Position numbers and translations under genes: made by a program. The notes under the pieces were generated by a model, which saw only the letters and a program-made list of their open reading frames with translations, was not told where the DNA came from and did not search any database. DNA of 64,000 nt, taken from Streptomyces sp. NBC_01788 (lineage in GTDB: Bacteria; Actinomycetota; Actinomycetes; Streptomycetales; Streptomycetaceae). The number at the start of each line of letters is the position of its first letter. Positions within the stretch are counted from its first letter, which is position 1. The DNA lies in the NCBI RefSeq assembly GCF_035917575.1, contig NZ_CP109090.1:2914001-2978000 (forward strand), given 5' to 3'. Of the stretch, positions 45,226-53,813 are shown piece by piece.

Positions 45226-46383
45226 CTACAGGCCCATGTCCTTGGCGATGATCGACTTCATGATCTCGCTGGTGCCGCCGTAGATGCGGTTGACGCGGTT
45301 GTCCGCGTACAGGCGGGCGATGGGGTACTCGTTCATGTAGCCGTAGCCGCCGTGCAGTTGGAGGCAGCGGTCGATGACGCGGTGGGCGACCTCGGTGCAG
45401 AACAGCTTGGCGGAGGCGGCCTCGGCGGGGGTCAGCTCACCGGCGTCGAGGGCCTCGAGCGCGCGGTCGGCGACGGCCTGCGCGGCGTCCACCTCGGCCT
45501 GGCAGGCGGCCAGCTCGAACTTGGTGTTCTGGAAGTGGGCGACCGGCTTGCCGAAGACCGTGCGCTCCAGCACATACTGCTTGGCGAACCGGACGGCGGC
45601 CCTGGCCTGCGCGTACGCGCCGAAGGCGATGCCCCACCGCTCGGAGGGCAGGTTGGCGCCGAGGTAGGAGAAGCCCTTGTTCTCCTCGCCGAGCAGGTCC
45701 TCGACCGGGACCTCGACATCGGTGAACGCCAGTTCGGCGGTGTCGGATGCCTTCAGGCCCAGCTTGTCGAGCTTGCGGCCCACCGAGTAGCCCTCGGACC
45801 GGGCGTCCACGGCGAACAGGGAGATGCCGTGGCGGCGGTCCTCAGCCGTCGGGGCGGCGGTGCGGGCGCAGACGATGACCCGGTCGGCGTGGACGCCACC
45901 GGTGATGAAGGTCTTGGCGCCGTTGAGGACGTAGTGCGTGCCGTCCTCGCTGAGCCGGGCGGTGGTCTTCATGCCGGCGAGGTCGGAGCCGGTGCCGGGC
46001 TCCGTCATCGCGATGGCCCACATCTCCTCGCCGGAGACGAACCTGGGCAGGTAGCGCTTCTTCTGCTCGTCGGTGGCGAGCATCTTGAGGTAGGGCAGCG
46101 CGAGCAGGACGTGCACGCCGGACCCGCCGAAGGTCACGCCCGCGCGGGCGGTCTCCTCGTACTGGACGGCCTCGAACCGGTGGGTCTGGAGTCCGGCGCC
46201 GCCGTACTCCTCGGGAACGTTGATCCCGAACAGACCGAGCTCGGCGAGCCGGTGGTAGAACTCGCGCGGGACCTGCCCTGCGGCGCACCACTCGTCGTAG
46301 ACCGGCACGACCTCCGCCTCGATGAAGGCACGAAGGGTCTCCCGGAACGCCTCGTGATCCTCTCCGAACACCACACGCCGCAC
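45226..46383 (-). CDS. Acyl-CoA dehydrogenase (isovaleryl/long-chain type active site)
   Basis: 385 aa, FAD enzyme. Substrate/FAD signatures AIAMTEPGTGSDLAGMKT and HGGYGYMNEYPIARLYADNR are present. At the C-terminal position where MCAD-type enzymes have the catalytic Glu (EGT) there is Gly (IYGGTSEIM), while LPSERWGIA places a Glu where isovaleryl-CoA and long-chain dehydrogenases have theirs. The GTG at 46383 has GGAGGT at good spacing; the 21 upstream residues are not enzyme-like. First gene before tesB; TetR gene upstream on the same strand after a 99-bp gap with a CAAGCGCTTG palindrome. Confidence 0.9.
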   Translation of the reverse strand: MRRVVFGEDHEAFRETLRAFIEAEVVPVYDEWCAAGQVPREFYHRLAELGLFGINVPEEYGGAGLQTHRFEAVQYEETARAGVTFGGSGVHVLLALPYLKMLATDEQKKRYLPRFVSGEEMWAIAMTEPGTGSDLAGMKTTARLSEDGTHYVLNGAKTFITGGVHADRVIVCARTAAPTAEDRRHGISLFAVDARSEGYSVGRKLDKLGLKASDTAELAFTDVEVPVEDLLGEENKGFSYLGANLPSERWGIAFGAYAQARAAVRFAKQYVLERTVFGKPVAHFQNTKFELAACQAEVDAAQAVADRALEALDAGELTPAEAASAKLFCTEVAHRVIDRCLQLHGGYGYMNEYPIARLYADNRVNRIYGGTSEIMKSIIAKDMGL

Positions 46384-46409
46384 GCCGCCACCTCCACAGA
46401 GCAACTGTC

Positions 46410-46419
46410 CAAGCGCTTG
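46410..46419 (-). promoter_or_regulatory. Palindrome CAAGCGCTTG upstream of the acyl-CoA dehydrogenase gene
   Basis: A perfect 10-bp palindrome 27 bp before the GTG start, in an AT-richer patch with a -10-like TATCTT just upstream on the minus strand. It is a plausible repressor site, distinct from the GTTA...TTAAC sites upstream of the TetR gene. Confidence 0.45.
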
Positions 46420-46482
46420 CTCAGCCAAAGATACCGACGAGTACACAACCTCGTAAAGAGGCCGGACGCACCCGCGAACCGT

Positions 46483-47091
46483 TCAGCCCCCCGCGGGCGA
46501 CCCCGCGGAGGCGAAGGCCCCCCGAGCCATCCGGTGCAGCAGCTCCGCCGTGTCCCCGCGCCCCGGCAGGACACCCGCCCGCCCCAGGTGCGGCGTGGAG
46601 TTCAGCAGCCCGAACACCGAGTGCACGGCCGACCGCGCGGCCGGCTCACCGAGGTCCGGATGGACCCGCCGGACCACCTCCACCCACAGCTCGACGTACT
46701 GCCGCTGAAGCTGGCGCACCAGCTTGCGGTCGCTGTCCCGCAGGCGGTCCAGCTCCCGGTCGTGCAAGGTGATGAGCGGACGGTCGTCGAGCGCGAAGTC
46801 GATGTGGCCCTCGATGAGGGAGTCGAGCACCGCCTCGGGCCCGGCCACCCCGTCGGCCTCGGCCAGACGCCGCTTCGCCCCCGTCAGGAGCTGACCGCTG
46901 ATGCCGACCAGCAGCTCGGCGAGCATCGCGTCCTTGCCGGCGAAGTGCCGGTACAGACCCGGCCCGCTGATACCCACGGCGGCGCCTATCTCGTCGACGC
47001 CTACACCGTGGAACCCGCGTTCGGCGAAGAGCCGCGCCGCTTCCTTGAGGATCTGCTCGCGACGGGTGGGGGCATCGGTTCGAGTGGCCAT
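46483..47091 (-). CDS. TetR-family transcriptional regulator of the acyl-CoA catabolic genes
   Basis: 202 aa. N-terminal TetR helix-turn-helix: RREQILKEAARLFAERGFHG and VDEIGAAVGISGPGLYRHFAGK (residues ~10-55), followed by an all-helical ligand domain with TetR_C-like features. It is divergent from the carboxylase operon with two copies of a GTTA-N7-8-TTAAC site between them, so it probably represses both promoters and responds to an acyl-CoA. The ATG at 47091 is followed at once by the conserved domain. Similar regulators control leucine/isovalerate genes (LiuR-like role by analogy). Confidence 0.9.
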   Translation of the reverse strand: MATRTDAPTRREQILKEAARLFAERGFHGVGVDEIGAAVGISGPGLYRHFAGKDAMLAELLVGISGQLLTGAKRRLAEADGVAGPEAVLDSLIEGHIDFALDDRPLITLHDRELDRLRDSDRKLVRQLQRQYVELWVEVVRRVHPDLGEPAARSAVHSVFGLLNSTPHLGRAGVLPGRGDTAELLHRMARGAFASAGSPAGG

Positions 47092-47113
47092 GAAAGCAAT
47101 TCTAGACAGGACG

Positions 47114-47160
47114 GTTAGCGCTCGTTAACCTGGAGGGGAATCGCGTTAACGCTCATTAAC
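47114..47160. promoter_or_regulatory. Two TetR-type operators between tetR and accD1
   Basis: GTTAGCGCTCGTTAAC (47114-47129) and GTTAACGCTCATTAAC (47145-47160) share 13 of 16 or more positions, start 31 bp apart (three turns) and are imperfect palindromes of the form GTTAA-N6-TTAAC. They occupy the 108-bp divergent promoter region. Confidence 0.78.
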
Positions 47161-47199
47161 AGTCGGGGGCACCGGCCACCGGGTGAGGGGACCGCAAGG

Positions 47200-48816
47200 A
47201 TGCACGAGGCACCGGAGCTGACGAGCGCGGCCGATCCCGCGTCGGAGGCCTGGCGAGCCAACGAACAGGCACACCGCGCGCTCGCCGAGGAGCTGCGCGG
47301 CAAGCTCGCCGCCGCACGGCTCGGCGGCGGCGAGAAGGCGCGCGCCCGGCACACCGCGCGCGGGAAGCTGCTGCCGCGCGACCGCGTGGACACCCTCCTC
47401 GACGCCGGGTCGCCGTTCCTCGAGCTGGCCCCGCTGGCCGCCGACGGGATGTACGACGGCCAGGCACCGGCCGCCGGGGTCGTCGCCGGCGTCGGACGGG
47501 TCGGCGGACGCGAGTGCGTGATCGTCGCCAACGACGCCACTGTCAAGGGCGGGACCTACTACCCGATGACGGTGAAGAAGCACCTGCGGGCCCAGGAGGT
47601 GGCGCTGGAGAACCGCCTGCCCTGCCTGTACCTGGTCGACTCCGGCGGCGCCTTCCTGCCCATGCAGGACGAGGTCTTCCCCGACCGGGAGCACTTCGGG
47701 CGGATCTTCTACAACCAGGCCCGGATGTCGGGGGCCGGGATCCCGCAGATCGCCGCGGTCCTCGGCTCCTGCACGGCCGGCGGCGCCTACGTCCCGGCGA
47801 TGAGCGACGAGGCCGTGATCGTCCGCAACCAGGGCACGATCTTCCTGGGCGGGCCGCCGCTGGTGAAGGCGGCCACCGGCGAGGTCGTGACCGCCGAGGA
47901 GCTCGGCGGCGGCGAGGTGCACTCCCGGATCTCCGGCGTCACCGACCACCTCGCCGAGGACGACGCCCACGCCCTGCGCATCGTGCGGAACATCGTCTCC
48001 ACCCTGCCCGCGCGCGGCGCCCTGCCGTGGACGGTCACCGAGGCGGTCGAACCCAAGGTCGACCCCATGGGACTGTACGGCGCGGTGCCCGCCGACCCCC
48101 GCACCCCCTACGACGCCCGCGAGATCATCGCGCGCGTGGTCGACGGCTCCCGTTTCGCCGAGTTCAAGTCCGAGTTCGGGCAGACCCTCGTCACCGGCTT
48201 CGCCCGGATCCACGGCCACCCGGTCGGGATCGTCGCCAACAACGGCATCCTGTTCGCCGAGTCCGCCCAGAAGGGCGCCCACTTCATCGAGCTGTGCGAC
48301 CAGCGCGGGATCCCGCTGCTGTTCCTGCAGAACATCTCGGGCTTCATGGTGGGCAAGGACTACGAGGCGGGCGGCATCGCCAAGCACGGCGCCAAGATGG
48401 TCACCGCGGTCGCCTGCACCCGCGTGCCCAAGCTGACCGTCGTGGTCGGCGGCTCGTACGGCGCGGGCAACTACTCCATGTGCGGCCGGGCGTACTCCCC
48501 CCGCTTCCTGTGGATGTGGCCGAACGCCAAGATCTCCGTCATGGGCGGCGAGCAGGCCGCCTCCGTGCTCGCCACCGTCAAGCGGGACCAGCTCGAAGGC
48601 CGGGGCGAGGAGTGGCCGGCGCAGGACGAGGAGTCCTTCAGGGCCCCCATCCGCGCCCAGTACGAGCACCAGGGCAACGCCTACTACGCCACCGCCCGCC
48701 TGTGGGACGACGGCGTGATCGACCCGCTGGAGACCCGCCAGGTGCTGGGCCTGGCCCTGACCGCGTGCGCCAACGCGCCACTGGGTGACCCCCAGTTCGG
48801 CGTCTTCCGGATGTGA
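47200..48816 (+). CDS. accD1: Acyl-CoA carboxylase beta subunit (methylcrotonyl-CoA carboxylase type)
   Basis: 538 aa carboxyltransferase. Seen: the crotonase-fold halves with [20 protein letters not shown] (MCC-beta-like: SGGAFLPMQ is characteristic of MccB, against SGGARIQEG in propionyl/acetyl-CoA enzymes), [15 protein letters not shown], and [19 protein letters not shown]. It transfers CO2 from biotin to 3-methylcrotonyl-CoA in leucine breakdown. The ATG at 47200 begins the operon; the biotin-carrying alpha subunit follows immediately. Likely controlled by the TetR sites upstream. Confidence 0.9.
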   Translation: MHEAPELTSAADPASEAWRANEQAHRALAEELRGKLAAARLGGGEKARARHTARGKLLPRDRVDTLLDAGSPFLELAPLAADGMYDGQAPAAGVVAGVGRVGGRECVIVANDATVKGGTYYPMTVKKHLRAQEVALENRLPCLYLVDSGGAFLPMQDEVFPDREHFGRIFYNQARMSGAGIPQIAAVLGSCTAGGAYVPAMSDEAVIVRNQGTIFLGGPPLVKAATGEVVTAEELGGGEVHSRISGVTDHLAEDDAHALRIVRNIVSTLPARGALPWTVTEAVEPKVDPMGLYGAVPADPRTPYDAREIIARVVDGSRFAEFKSEFGQTLVTGFARIHGHPVGIVANNGILFAESAQKGAHFIELCDQRGIPLLFLQNISGFMVGKDYEAGGIAKHGAKMVTAVACTRVPKLTVVVGGSYGAGNYSMCGRAYSPRFLWMWPNAKISVMGGEQAASVLATVKRDQLEGRGEEWPAQDEESFRAPIRAQYEHQGNAYYATARLWDDGVIDPLETRQVLGLALTACANAPLGDPQFGVFRM

Positions 48817-48827
48817 GGGGGGACCTC

Positions 48828-50852
48828 GTGACGATGTTCGAAACGGTTCTGGTGGCCAATCGGGGCGAGATCGCCGTCCGGGTCATCCGTACGCTGCGCG
48901 CGCTCGGTGTGCGCTCGGTGGCCGTCTTCTCCGACGCCGACGCCGACGCCCGGCACGTCCGGGAGGCCGACACGGCGGTCCGGATCGGACCGGCGCCCGC
49001 GGCCGAGAGCTATCTGTCCGTCGAGCGGATCCTGGAGGCCGCCGCCCGCACCGGCGCGCAGGCCGTCCACCCCGGGTACGGCTTCCTGGCGGAGAACGCC
49101 GGGTTCGCGCGGGCCTGCGAGGAGGCCGGGCTGGTCTTCATCGGCCCTCCGGCGGACGCGATCTCCCTCATGGGCGACAAGATCCGCGCGAAGGAGACGG
49201 TGAAGGCGGCCGGGGTGCCGGTGGTACCCGGCTCCAGTGGCTCCGGGCTCACCGACGCTCAACTCGCCGAAGCGGCCCGCGAGATCGGCATGCCGGTGCT
49301 GCTGAAGCCGTCCGCCGGCGGTGGCGGCAAGGGCATGCGGCTGGTGCGGGACGCCGGCCTGATCGACGAGGAGATCGCCGCCGCCCGTCGTGAGGCTCGC
49401 GCCTCCTTCGGCGACGACACGCTGCTGGTCGAGCGCTGGGTCGACCGCCCCCGGCACATCGAGATCCAGGTCCTGGCCGACGGGCACGGCAACGTGGTGC
49501 ACCTCGGCGAGCGCGAGTGCTCCCTCCAGCGCCGCCACCAGAAGATCGTCGAGGAGGCGCCGAGCGTGCTCCTCGACGAGGAGACCCGGGCCGCGATGGG
49601 CGAGGCCGCGGTCCAGGCGGCCCGTTCCTGCGGCTACCGGGGCGCGGGCACGGTGGAGTTCATCGTCCCCGGCGGCGACCCGGCGGCGTACTTCTTCATG
49701 GAGATGAACACGCGCCTCCAGGTGGAGCACCCGGTCACCGAGCTGATCACGGGGCTCGACCTGGTGGAGTGGCAGCTGCGGGTGGCGGCGGGTGAGCCGC
49801 TGGCGTTCGCCCAGGAGGACGTCCGGCTGACCGGTCACGCGATCGAGGCCCGTCTGTGCGCGGAGGACCCGGCACGCGGGTTCCTGCCCTCGGGCGGCAC
49901 GGTGCTCGCACTGCGCGAGCCGCAGGGCGAGGGCGTACGCACCGACTCCGGGCTCAGCGAGGGCACGGAGGTCGGCAGCCTGTACGACCCGATGCTGTCC
50001 AAGGTGATCGCCTACGGCCCGGACCGCGCCACCGCGCTCAGGAAGCTGCGTGCGGCCCTCGCCGGGACGGTCACGCTGGGCGTGCAGACCAACGCCGGGT
50101 TCCTGCGCCGGCTGCTGGCCCACCCGGCCGTCGTGGCGGGCGAACTGGACACGGGCCTGGTCGAGCGAGTGGTCGACGAGCTGGTCCCGACGGAGGTGCC
50201 GGCGGAGGTGTACGAGGCCGCGGCGCTGCTGCGTCAGGCGGCGCTCGGCCCGGCCCGGGCGACCGGTTGGGTGGACCCGTTCTCCGCCGCGGACGGCTGG
50301 CGCCTGGGCGGCGAGCCGGCCTGGACGGTCCACCATCTGCGCGTGCCGGGACACGAGCCGGTCGCCGTACGCGTGCGCCGCACGCCAGACGGCGGAGCCG
50401 AGGTGCTGACGGACGGGTCCGGTACACCTCGCCGGGCGTCCGGGGGCCTGCCCCCGCGAGCCGGCACCGACGACCGGTTCACCTTCCAACTGGACGGCGT
50501 CGTACACACCTTCGCCACCACGCCGGACGGCACCTGGCTCGGCCGCGACGGCGACGTCTGGCACGTGCGCGACCACGACCCGGTGGCCGCCTCGCTCAGC
50601 CGCGCGGCCCACTCCGGCGCCGACTCGCTCACCGCTCCCATGCCGGGCACGGTCACCGTGGTGAAGGTCGCGGTCGGCGACGAGGTGGTGGCGGGCCAGA
50701 GCCTGCTGGTGGTCGAGGCGATGAAGATGGAGCACGTCATCTCCGCGCCGCACGCCGGCACCGTCACCGAACTGGACGTCGCACCGGGCGCGACGGTCGC
50801 CATGGACCAGGTCCTGGCGGTCATCGCCCCGGCGGAGGAGGAGACGGCATGA
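48828..50852 (+). CDS. Acyl-CoA carboxylase alpha subunit (biotin carboxylase + biotin carrier)
   Basis: 674 aa. Biotin carboxylase domain (1-450) with ATP-grasp glycine loop GGGGKGM (~170), GERECSLQRRHQK and the catalytic EMNTRLQVEHPVTE; a BT-like middle; a C-terminal biotinyl domain with EAMKMEH (Lys the biotin site, ~640). It carboxylates biotin for the AccD1 transferase. I choose GTG 48828 (GAGGGGGGA five to six bases upstream; MFETVLVANRGEIA follows) over the in-frame GTG at 48813 that overlaps the accD1 stop. The upstream subunit and downstream lyase are co-transcribed. Confidence 0.92.
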   Translation: MTMFETVLVANRGEIAVRVIRTLRALGVRSVAVFSDADADARHVREADTAVRIGPAPAAESYLSVERILEAAARTGAQAVHPGYGFLAENAGFARACEEAGLVFIGPPADAISLMGDKIRAKETVKAAGVPVVPGSSGSGLTDAQLAEAAREIGMPVLLKPSAGGGGKGMRLVRDAGLIDEEIAAARREARASFGDDTLLVERWVDRPRHIEIQVLADGHGNVVHLGERECSLQRRHQKIVEEAPSVLLDEETRAAMGEAAVQAARSCGYRGAGTVEFIVPGGDPAAYFFMEMNTRLQVEHPVTELITGLDLVEWQLRVAAGEPLAFAQEDVRLTGHAIEARLCAEDPARGFLPSGGTVLALREPQGEGVRTDSGLSEGTEVGSLYDPMLSKVIAYGPDRATALRKLRAALAGTVTLGVQTNAGFLRRLLAHPAVVAGELDTGLVERVVDELVPTEVPAEVYEAAALLRQAALGPARATGWVDPFSAADGWRLGGEPAWTVHHLRVPGHEPVAVRVRRTPDGGAEVLTDGSGTPRRASGGLPPRAGTDDRFTFQLDGVVHTFATTPDGTWLGRDGDVWHVRDHDPVAASLSRAAHSGADSLTAPMPGTVTVVKVAVGDEVVAGQSLLVVEAMKMEHVISAPHAGTVTELDVAPGATVAMDQVLAVIAPAEEETA

Positions 50853-51817
50853 CCGCCCCGGACGGCATGAGCGCCCCGGAGACCGGCCTCCCGATGGTGG
50901 TCACGGCGCCCGACCTGCCCGCGCGGGTCAGGATCCACGAGGTCGGGCCGCGCGACGGACTGCAGAACGAGAAGGCGACCGTACCGACCGACGTCAAGGC
51001 GGAGTTCATCCGCCGCCTCGCCGACGCGGGTCTGACGACCGTGGAGGCCACCAGCTTCGTCCACCCGAAGTGGGTTCCCCAACTGGCGGACGCGGAGGCA
51101 CTGTTCCCGCAGGTCAAGGATCTGAAGGGGGTGCGTCTTCCGGTCCTCGTGCCCAATGCGCGCGGACTGGATCGCGCGCTCGCGCTGGGGGCGGACCGTA
51201 TCGCCGTCTTCGCCAGCGCCACCGAGTCCTTCGCCAAGGCCAACCTCAACCGCACGGTGGAGGAGTCGCTCGCGGTCTTCGAACCCGTGGTGGCCCGCGC
51301 GAAGGAGGAGGGCGCCCATGTCCGCGGCTATGTCTCCATGTGCTTCGGCGATCCCTGGGAGGGCGCCGTCCCGATCCACCAGGTCGTCCATGTGTGCAGG
51401 GCACTCCTGGACATGGGCTGCGACGAGCTGAGCCTCGGGGACACGATCGGTGTCGCCACCCCGGGGCACGTCCTGGAGCTGCTGGCCGCGCTCAACGAGC
51501 GGCACGTGCCGACCTCCGCGCTCGGCGTGCACTTCCACGACACCTACGGCCAGGCACTCGCCAACACCCTGGCCGCCCTCCAGCACGGCGTCACCACCGT
51601 CGACGCCTCCGCGGGCGGTCTCGGTGGGTGTCCGTACGCCAAGTCCGCCACCGGCAACCTCGCCACCGAGGACCTCGTGTGGATGCTCCAGGGTCTCGGC
51701 ATCGAGACCGGAGTCGACCTCGGCCGCCTCACCGCCACCAGCGCGTGGATGGCCGAACGGCTGGGCCGCCCCAGCCCCTCCCGCACCCTCCGTGCCCTCT
51801 CCCACAAGGAGCAGTGA
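50849..51817 (+). CDS. hmgL: Hydroxymethylglutaryl-CoA lyase
   Basis: 322 aa TIM barrel of the DRE-TIM superfamily. Metal and catalytic residues: Arg-Asp in GPRDGLQNE (~35), ATSFVHPKWVPQ, HFHDTYGQ and the catalytic Cys in GGLGGCPYAKSATGN (~265). It cleaves HMG-CoA to acetoacetate and acetyl-CoA, the last step of leucine catabolism. The ATG at 50849 overlaps the alpha-subunit stop (ATGA). Fourth of the leucine-type operon: carboxylase beta, alpha, lyase, dehydrogenase. Confidence 0.93.
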   Translation: MTAPDGMSAPETGLPMVVTAPDLPARVRIHEVGPRDGLQNEKATVPTDVKAEFIRRLADAGLTTVEATSFVHPKWVPQLADAEALFPQVKDLKGVRLPVLVPNARGLDRALALGADRIAVFASATESFAKANLNRTVEESLAVFEPVVARAKEEGAHVRGYVSMCFGDPWEGAVPIHQVVHVCRALLDMGCDELSLGDTIGVATPGHVLELLAALNERHVPTSALGVHFHDTYGQALANTLAALQHGVTTVDASAGGLGGCPYAKSATGNLATEDLVWMLQGLGIETGVDLGRLTATSAWMAERLGRPSPSRTLRALSHKEQ

Positions 51818-51823
51818 TCGACC

Positions 51824-52984
51824 ATGAACCACCGTCTCTCCCCCGAGCTGGAGGAACTCCGCCGTACGGTGGAGCAGTTCGCCCACGACGTCGTCGCCCC
51901 GAAGATCGGCGACTTCTACGAGCGGCACGAGTTCCCGTACGAGATCGTGCGGGAGATGGGCCGTATGGGCCTGTTCGGGCTGCCGTTCCCGGAGGAGTAC
52001 GGCGGCATGGGCGGCGACTACCTGGCGCTGGGCATCGCCCTCGAGGAACTGGCGCGGGTGGACTCGTCGGTCGCCATCACACTGGAGGCCGGGGTCTCGC
52101 TCGGCGCCATGCCGATCCACCTCTTCGGCACCGAGGAGCAGAAGCGCGAGTGGCTGCCGCGGCTGTGCTCCGGCGAGATACTCGGCGCCTTCGGCCTCAC
52201 CGAGCCCGACGGCGGCTCGGACGCGGGCGCGACCCGCACGACGGCCCGGCTCGACCCGGAGACCGACGAGTGGGTGATCAACGGCACCAAGTGCTTCATC
52301 ACCAACTCGGGCACGGACATCACCGGACTGGTGACGGTGACGGCGGTGACCGGCCGCAAGCCCGACGGGCGCCCGCAGATCTCCGCGATCATCGTCCCCT
52401 CCGGCACCCCCGGCTTCACGGTGGCGCCCGCCTACTCGAAGGTCGGCTGGAACGCCTCCGACACCCGTGAGCTGTCCTTCGCCGACGTCCGGGTGCCGGC
52501 GGCGAACCTGCTCGGCGAGGAGGGCCGCGGCTACGCGCAGTTCCTGCGCATCCTCGACGAGGGCCGGATCGCCATCGCGGCGCTGGCGACCGGGCTGGCG
52601 CAGGGCTGTGTCGACGAGTCGGTGAAGTACGCCAAGGAGCGCCACGCCTTCGGCAAGCCCATCGGCTCCAACCAGGCCATCCAGTTCAAGATCGCCGACA
52701 TGGAGATGAAGGCCCACACCTCCCGTCTCGCCTGGCGCGACGCGGCCTACCGCCTGGTGGCCGGTGAGCCCTTCAAGAAGGAGGCCGCCCTGGCCAAGCT
52801 CTACTCCTCGACGATCGCCGTCGACAACGCCCGCGACGCGACCCAGGTCCACGGCGGCTACGGCTTCATGAACGAGTATCCGGTGGCCCGCATGTGGCGC
52901 GACTCCAAGATCCTCGAGATCGGCGAGGGCACGAGCGAGGTGCAGCGGATGCTGATCGCACGGGAGTTGGGGCTGACCGGCTGA
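51824..52984 (+). CDS. acdH: Acyl-CoA dehydrogenase AcdH (branched-chain acyl-CoA)
   Basis: 386 aa, FAD enzyme. LTEPDGGSDAGATRTTARLD (FAD/substrate signature) and the C-terminal EIGEGTSEVQR are seen. Here a Glu does stand before GTSE (GEGTSE), the MCAD-type catalytic position, and Gly occupies the alternative site (LDEGRIAIAAL), the opposite of the dehydrogenase at 45226. Known as AcdH in S. coelicolor/avermitilis, needed for valine, isoleucine and leucine catabolism. The ATG at 51824 is six bases after the lyase stop. Last gene of the operon; a strong hairpin follows. Confidence 0.92.
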   Translation: MNHRLSPELEELRRTVEQFAHDVVAPKIGDFYERHEFPYEIVREMGRMGLFGLPFPEEYGGMGGDYLALGIALEELARVDSSVAITLEAGVSLGAMPIHLFGTEEQKREWLPRLCSGEILGAFGLTEPDGGSDAGATRTTARLDPETDEWVINGTKCFITNSGTDITGLVTVTAVTGRKPDGRPQISAIIVPSGTPGFTVAPAYSKVGWNASDTRELSFADVRVPAANLLGEEGRGYAQFLRILDEGRIAIAALATGLAQGCVDESVKYAKERHAFGKPIGSNQAIQFKIADMEMKAHTSRLAWRDAAYRLVAGEPFKKEAALAKLYSSTIAVDNARDATQVHGGYGFMNEYPVARMWRDSKILEIGEGTSEVQRMLIARELGLTG

Positions 52985-52991
52985 TCTCCGC

Positions 52992-53038
52992 GGCTGCCGG
53001 GCGGATGGAGCCTCACCGACCCCATCCGCCCGGCAGCC
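52992..53038 (+). terminator. Terminator hairpin of the accD1-acdH operon
   Basis: 17-bp perfect stem: GGCTGCCGGGCGGATGG (52992-53008) with its inverted copy at 53022-53038, 13-nt loop, eight bases after the acdH stop. No T-run. Confidence 0.82.
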
Positions 53039-53134
53039 GGCAGACGGACGCACCGCACCAGCCTCAGAACGGCTGGTACAACGTCCTGGAGAACTGCAAC
53101 AAGCTCAGCCGCGCCGGCTGAGCCCGGAGGTCCC

Positions 53135-53473
53135 GTGAAGAACGCGCAGCCATGGAAGTCCTTCGTTCCCATGGCGGTCAATCTGCTGCTCGGGATTCCG
53201 GCGATCGTGCCGATCTTCCTGGTCTGGTACGTCCTGTCCAACGGCCCGCTGGCCGAGCTGGGCTTGACGATCCAGGACCCGAACGAGGACGACGGGATGC
53301 TGCTCTGGCTGGTCATCGTCGTACCCGTGGTGGCCGGCTTCGCGGGGATCTGGACACTGGTCAACATCTGGCTACGGCGCAGGCTGTTCACCGTCCCGCC
53401 GCCGTACCCGTACTGGCTGGCGTGCGTGACGGCGACCCTCGCCCCCTGCTTCGTGGGACTCGGGCTCGGCTGA
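53135..53473 (+). CDS. Small membrane protein, unknown function
   Basis: 112 aa with three likely membrane helices (~10-35, ~53-78, ~90-110). The N-terminal stretch WKSFVPMAVNLLLGIPAIVPIFLVWYV is a long hydrophobic segment. No family recognised. The GTG at 53135 follows GGAGG at good spacing. It lies between the acdH terminator and the desE promoter and appears to be a single gene. Its DNA composition is normal for the genome. Confidence 0.72.
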   Translation: MKNAQPWKSFVPMAVNLLLGIPAIVPIFLVWYVLSNGPLAELGLTIQDPNEDDGMLLWLVIVVPVVAGFAGIWTLVNIWLRRRLFTVPPPYPYWLACVTATLAPCFVGLGLG

Positions 53474-53743
53474 ACGGATGCCGTACGGCGTGGCGCGAGC
53501 GTGTACGGCACCGCAGGACAGCACAGTCCACGGCTGGGAGGCGGGGCCCGGCAAGGGGGCCGGCGCGCCTGTCGACGTCCTGTCCGGTCAACGCCGGACC
53601 GCCACCGATGCGTTGAGCCGCAGGCAGCGCGCCGCCGTCTGAGGCACCGGCCCCCCATTCGGCTGACCCGGAGCCCCGTGAGGCGATCGGCCCGGCCGCG
53701 CGTCCATGCCCTCGATCGAGGTAGACGACCGTTGGTCAATCAC
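53474..53743. other. Non-coding region upstream of desE
   Basis: 270 bp. Short dyads are visible (GCCGTACGGC-type arms near 53480-53513 and CCTGTCCGG/CCGGAC arms near 53579-53606), perhaps the terminator of the membrane-protein gene. No gene is supported. Confidence 0.5.
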
Positions 53744-53762
53744 TAAGGTTAGGCTAACCTGG
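53744..53762 (+). promoter_or_regulatory. Iron box (DmdR1/IdeR type) upstream of desE
   Basis: TAAGGTTAGGCTAACCTGG matches the actinobacterial iron box TTAGGTTAGGCTAACCTAA at its whole 13-bp core GGTTAGGCTAACC. Iron-loaded DmdR1 would repress desE-desF. It ends 51 bp before the desE start. Confidence 0.9.
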
Positions 53763-53813
53763 CTTCGATTTTGTCCGGCGGGCGCTCCGCCCCGTTCGAA
53801 AGCAGTCACACCC

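Noticed and set aside
50430..50460. G/C-run hairpin inside the carboxylase alpha gene as another copy of the interspersed repeat
   Set aside because: It lacks the CTCGAGCGAAGCC core; it may be a simple Gly-Pro coding palindrome.
52894..53121. 75-codon frame ending in NGWYNVLENCNKLSRAG
   Set aside because: It overlaps the end of acdH and the terminator hairpin, has no ribosome site, and only its last 17 residues look protein-like; possibly a relic, not supportable.
53706..53813. Longer N-terminus of DesE from ATG 53706
   Set aside because: The extra 36 codons would be translated from the iron-box promoter and precede the lipoprotein signal, which must be N-terminal.
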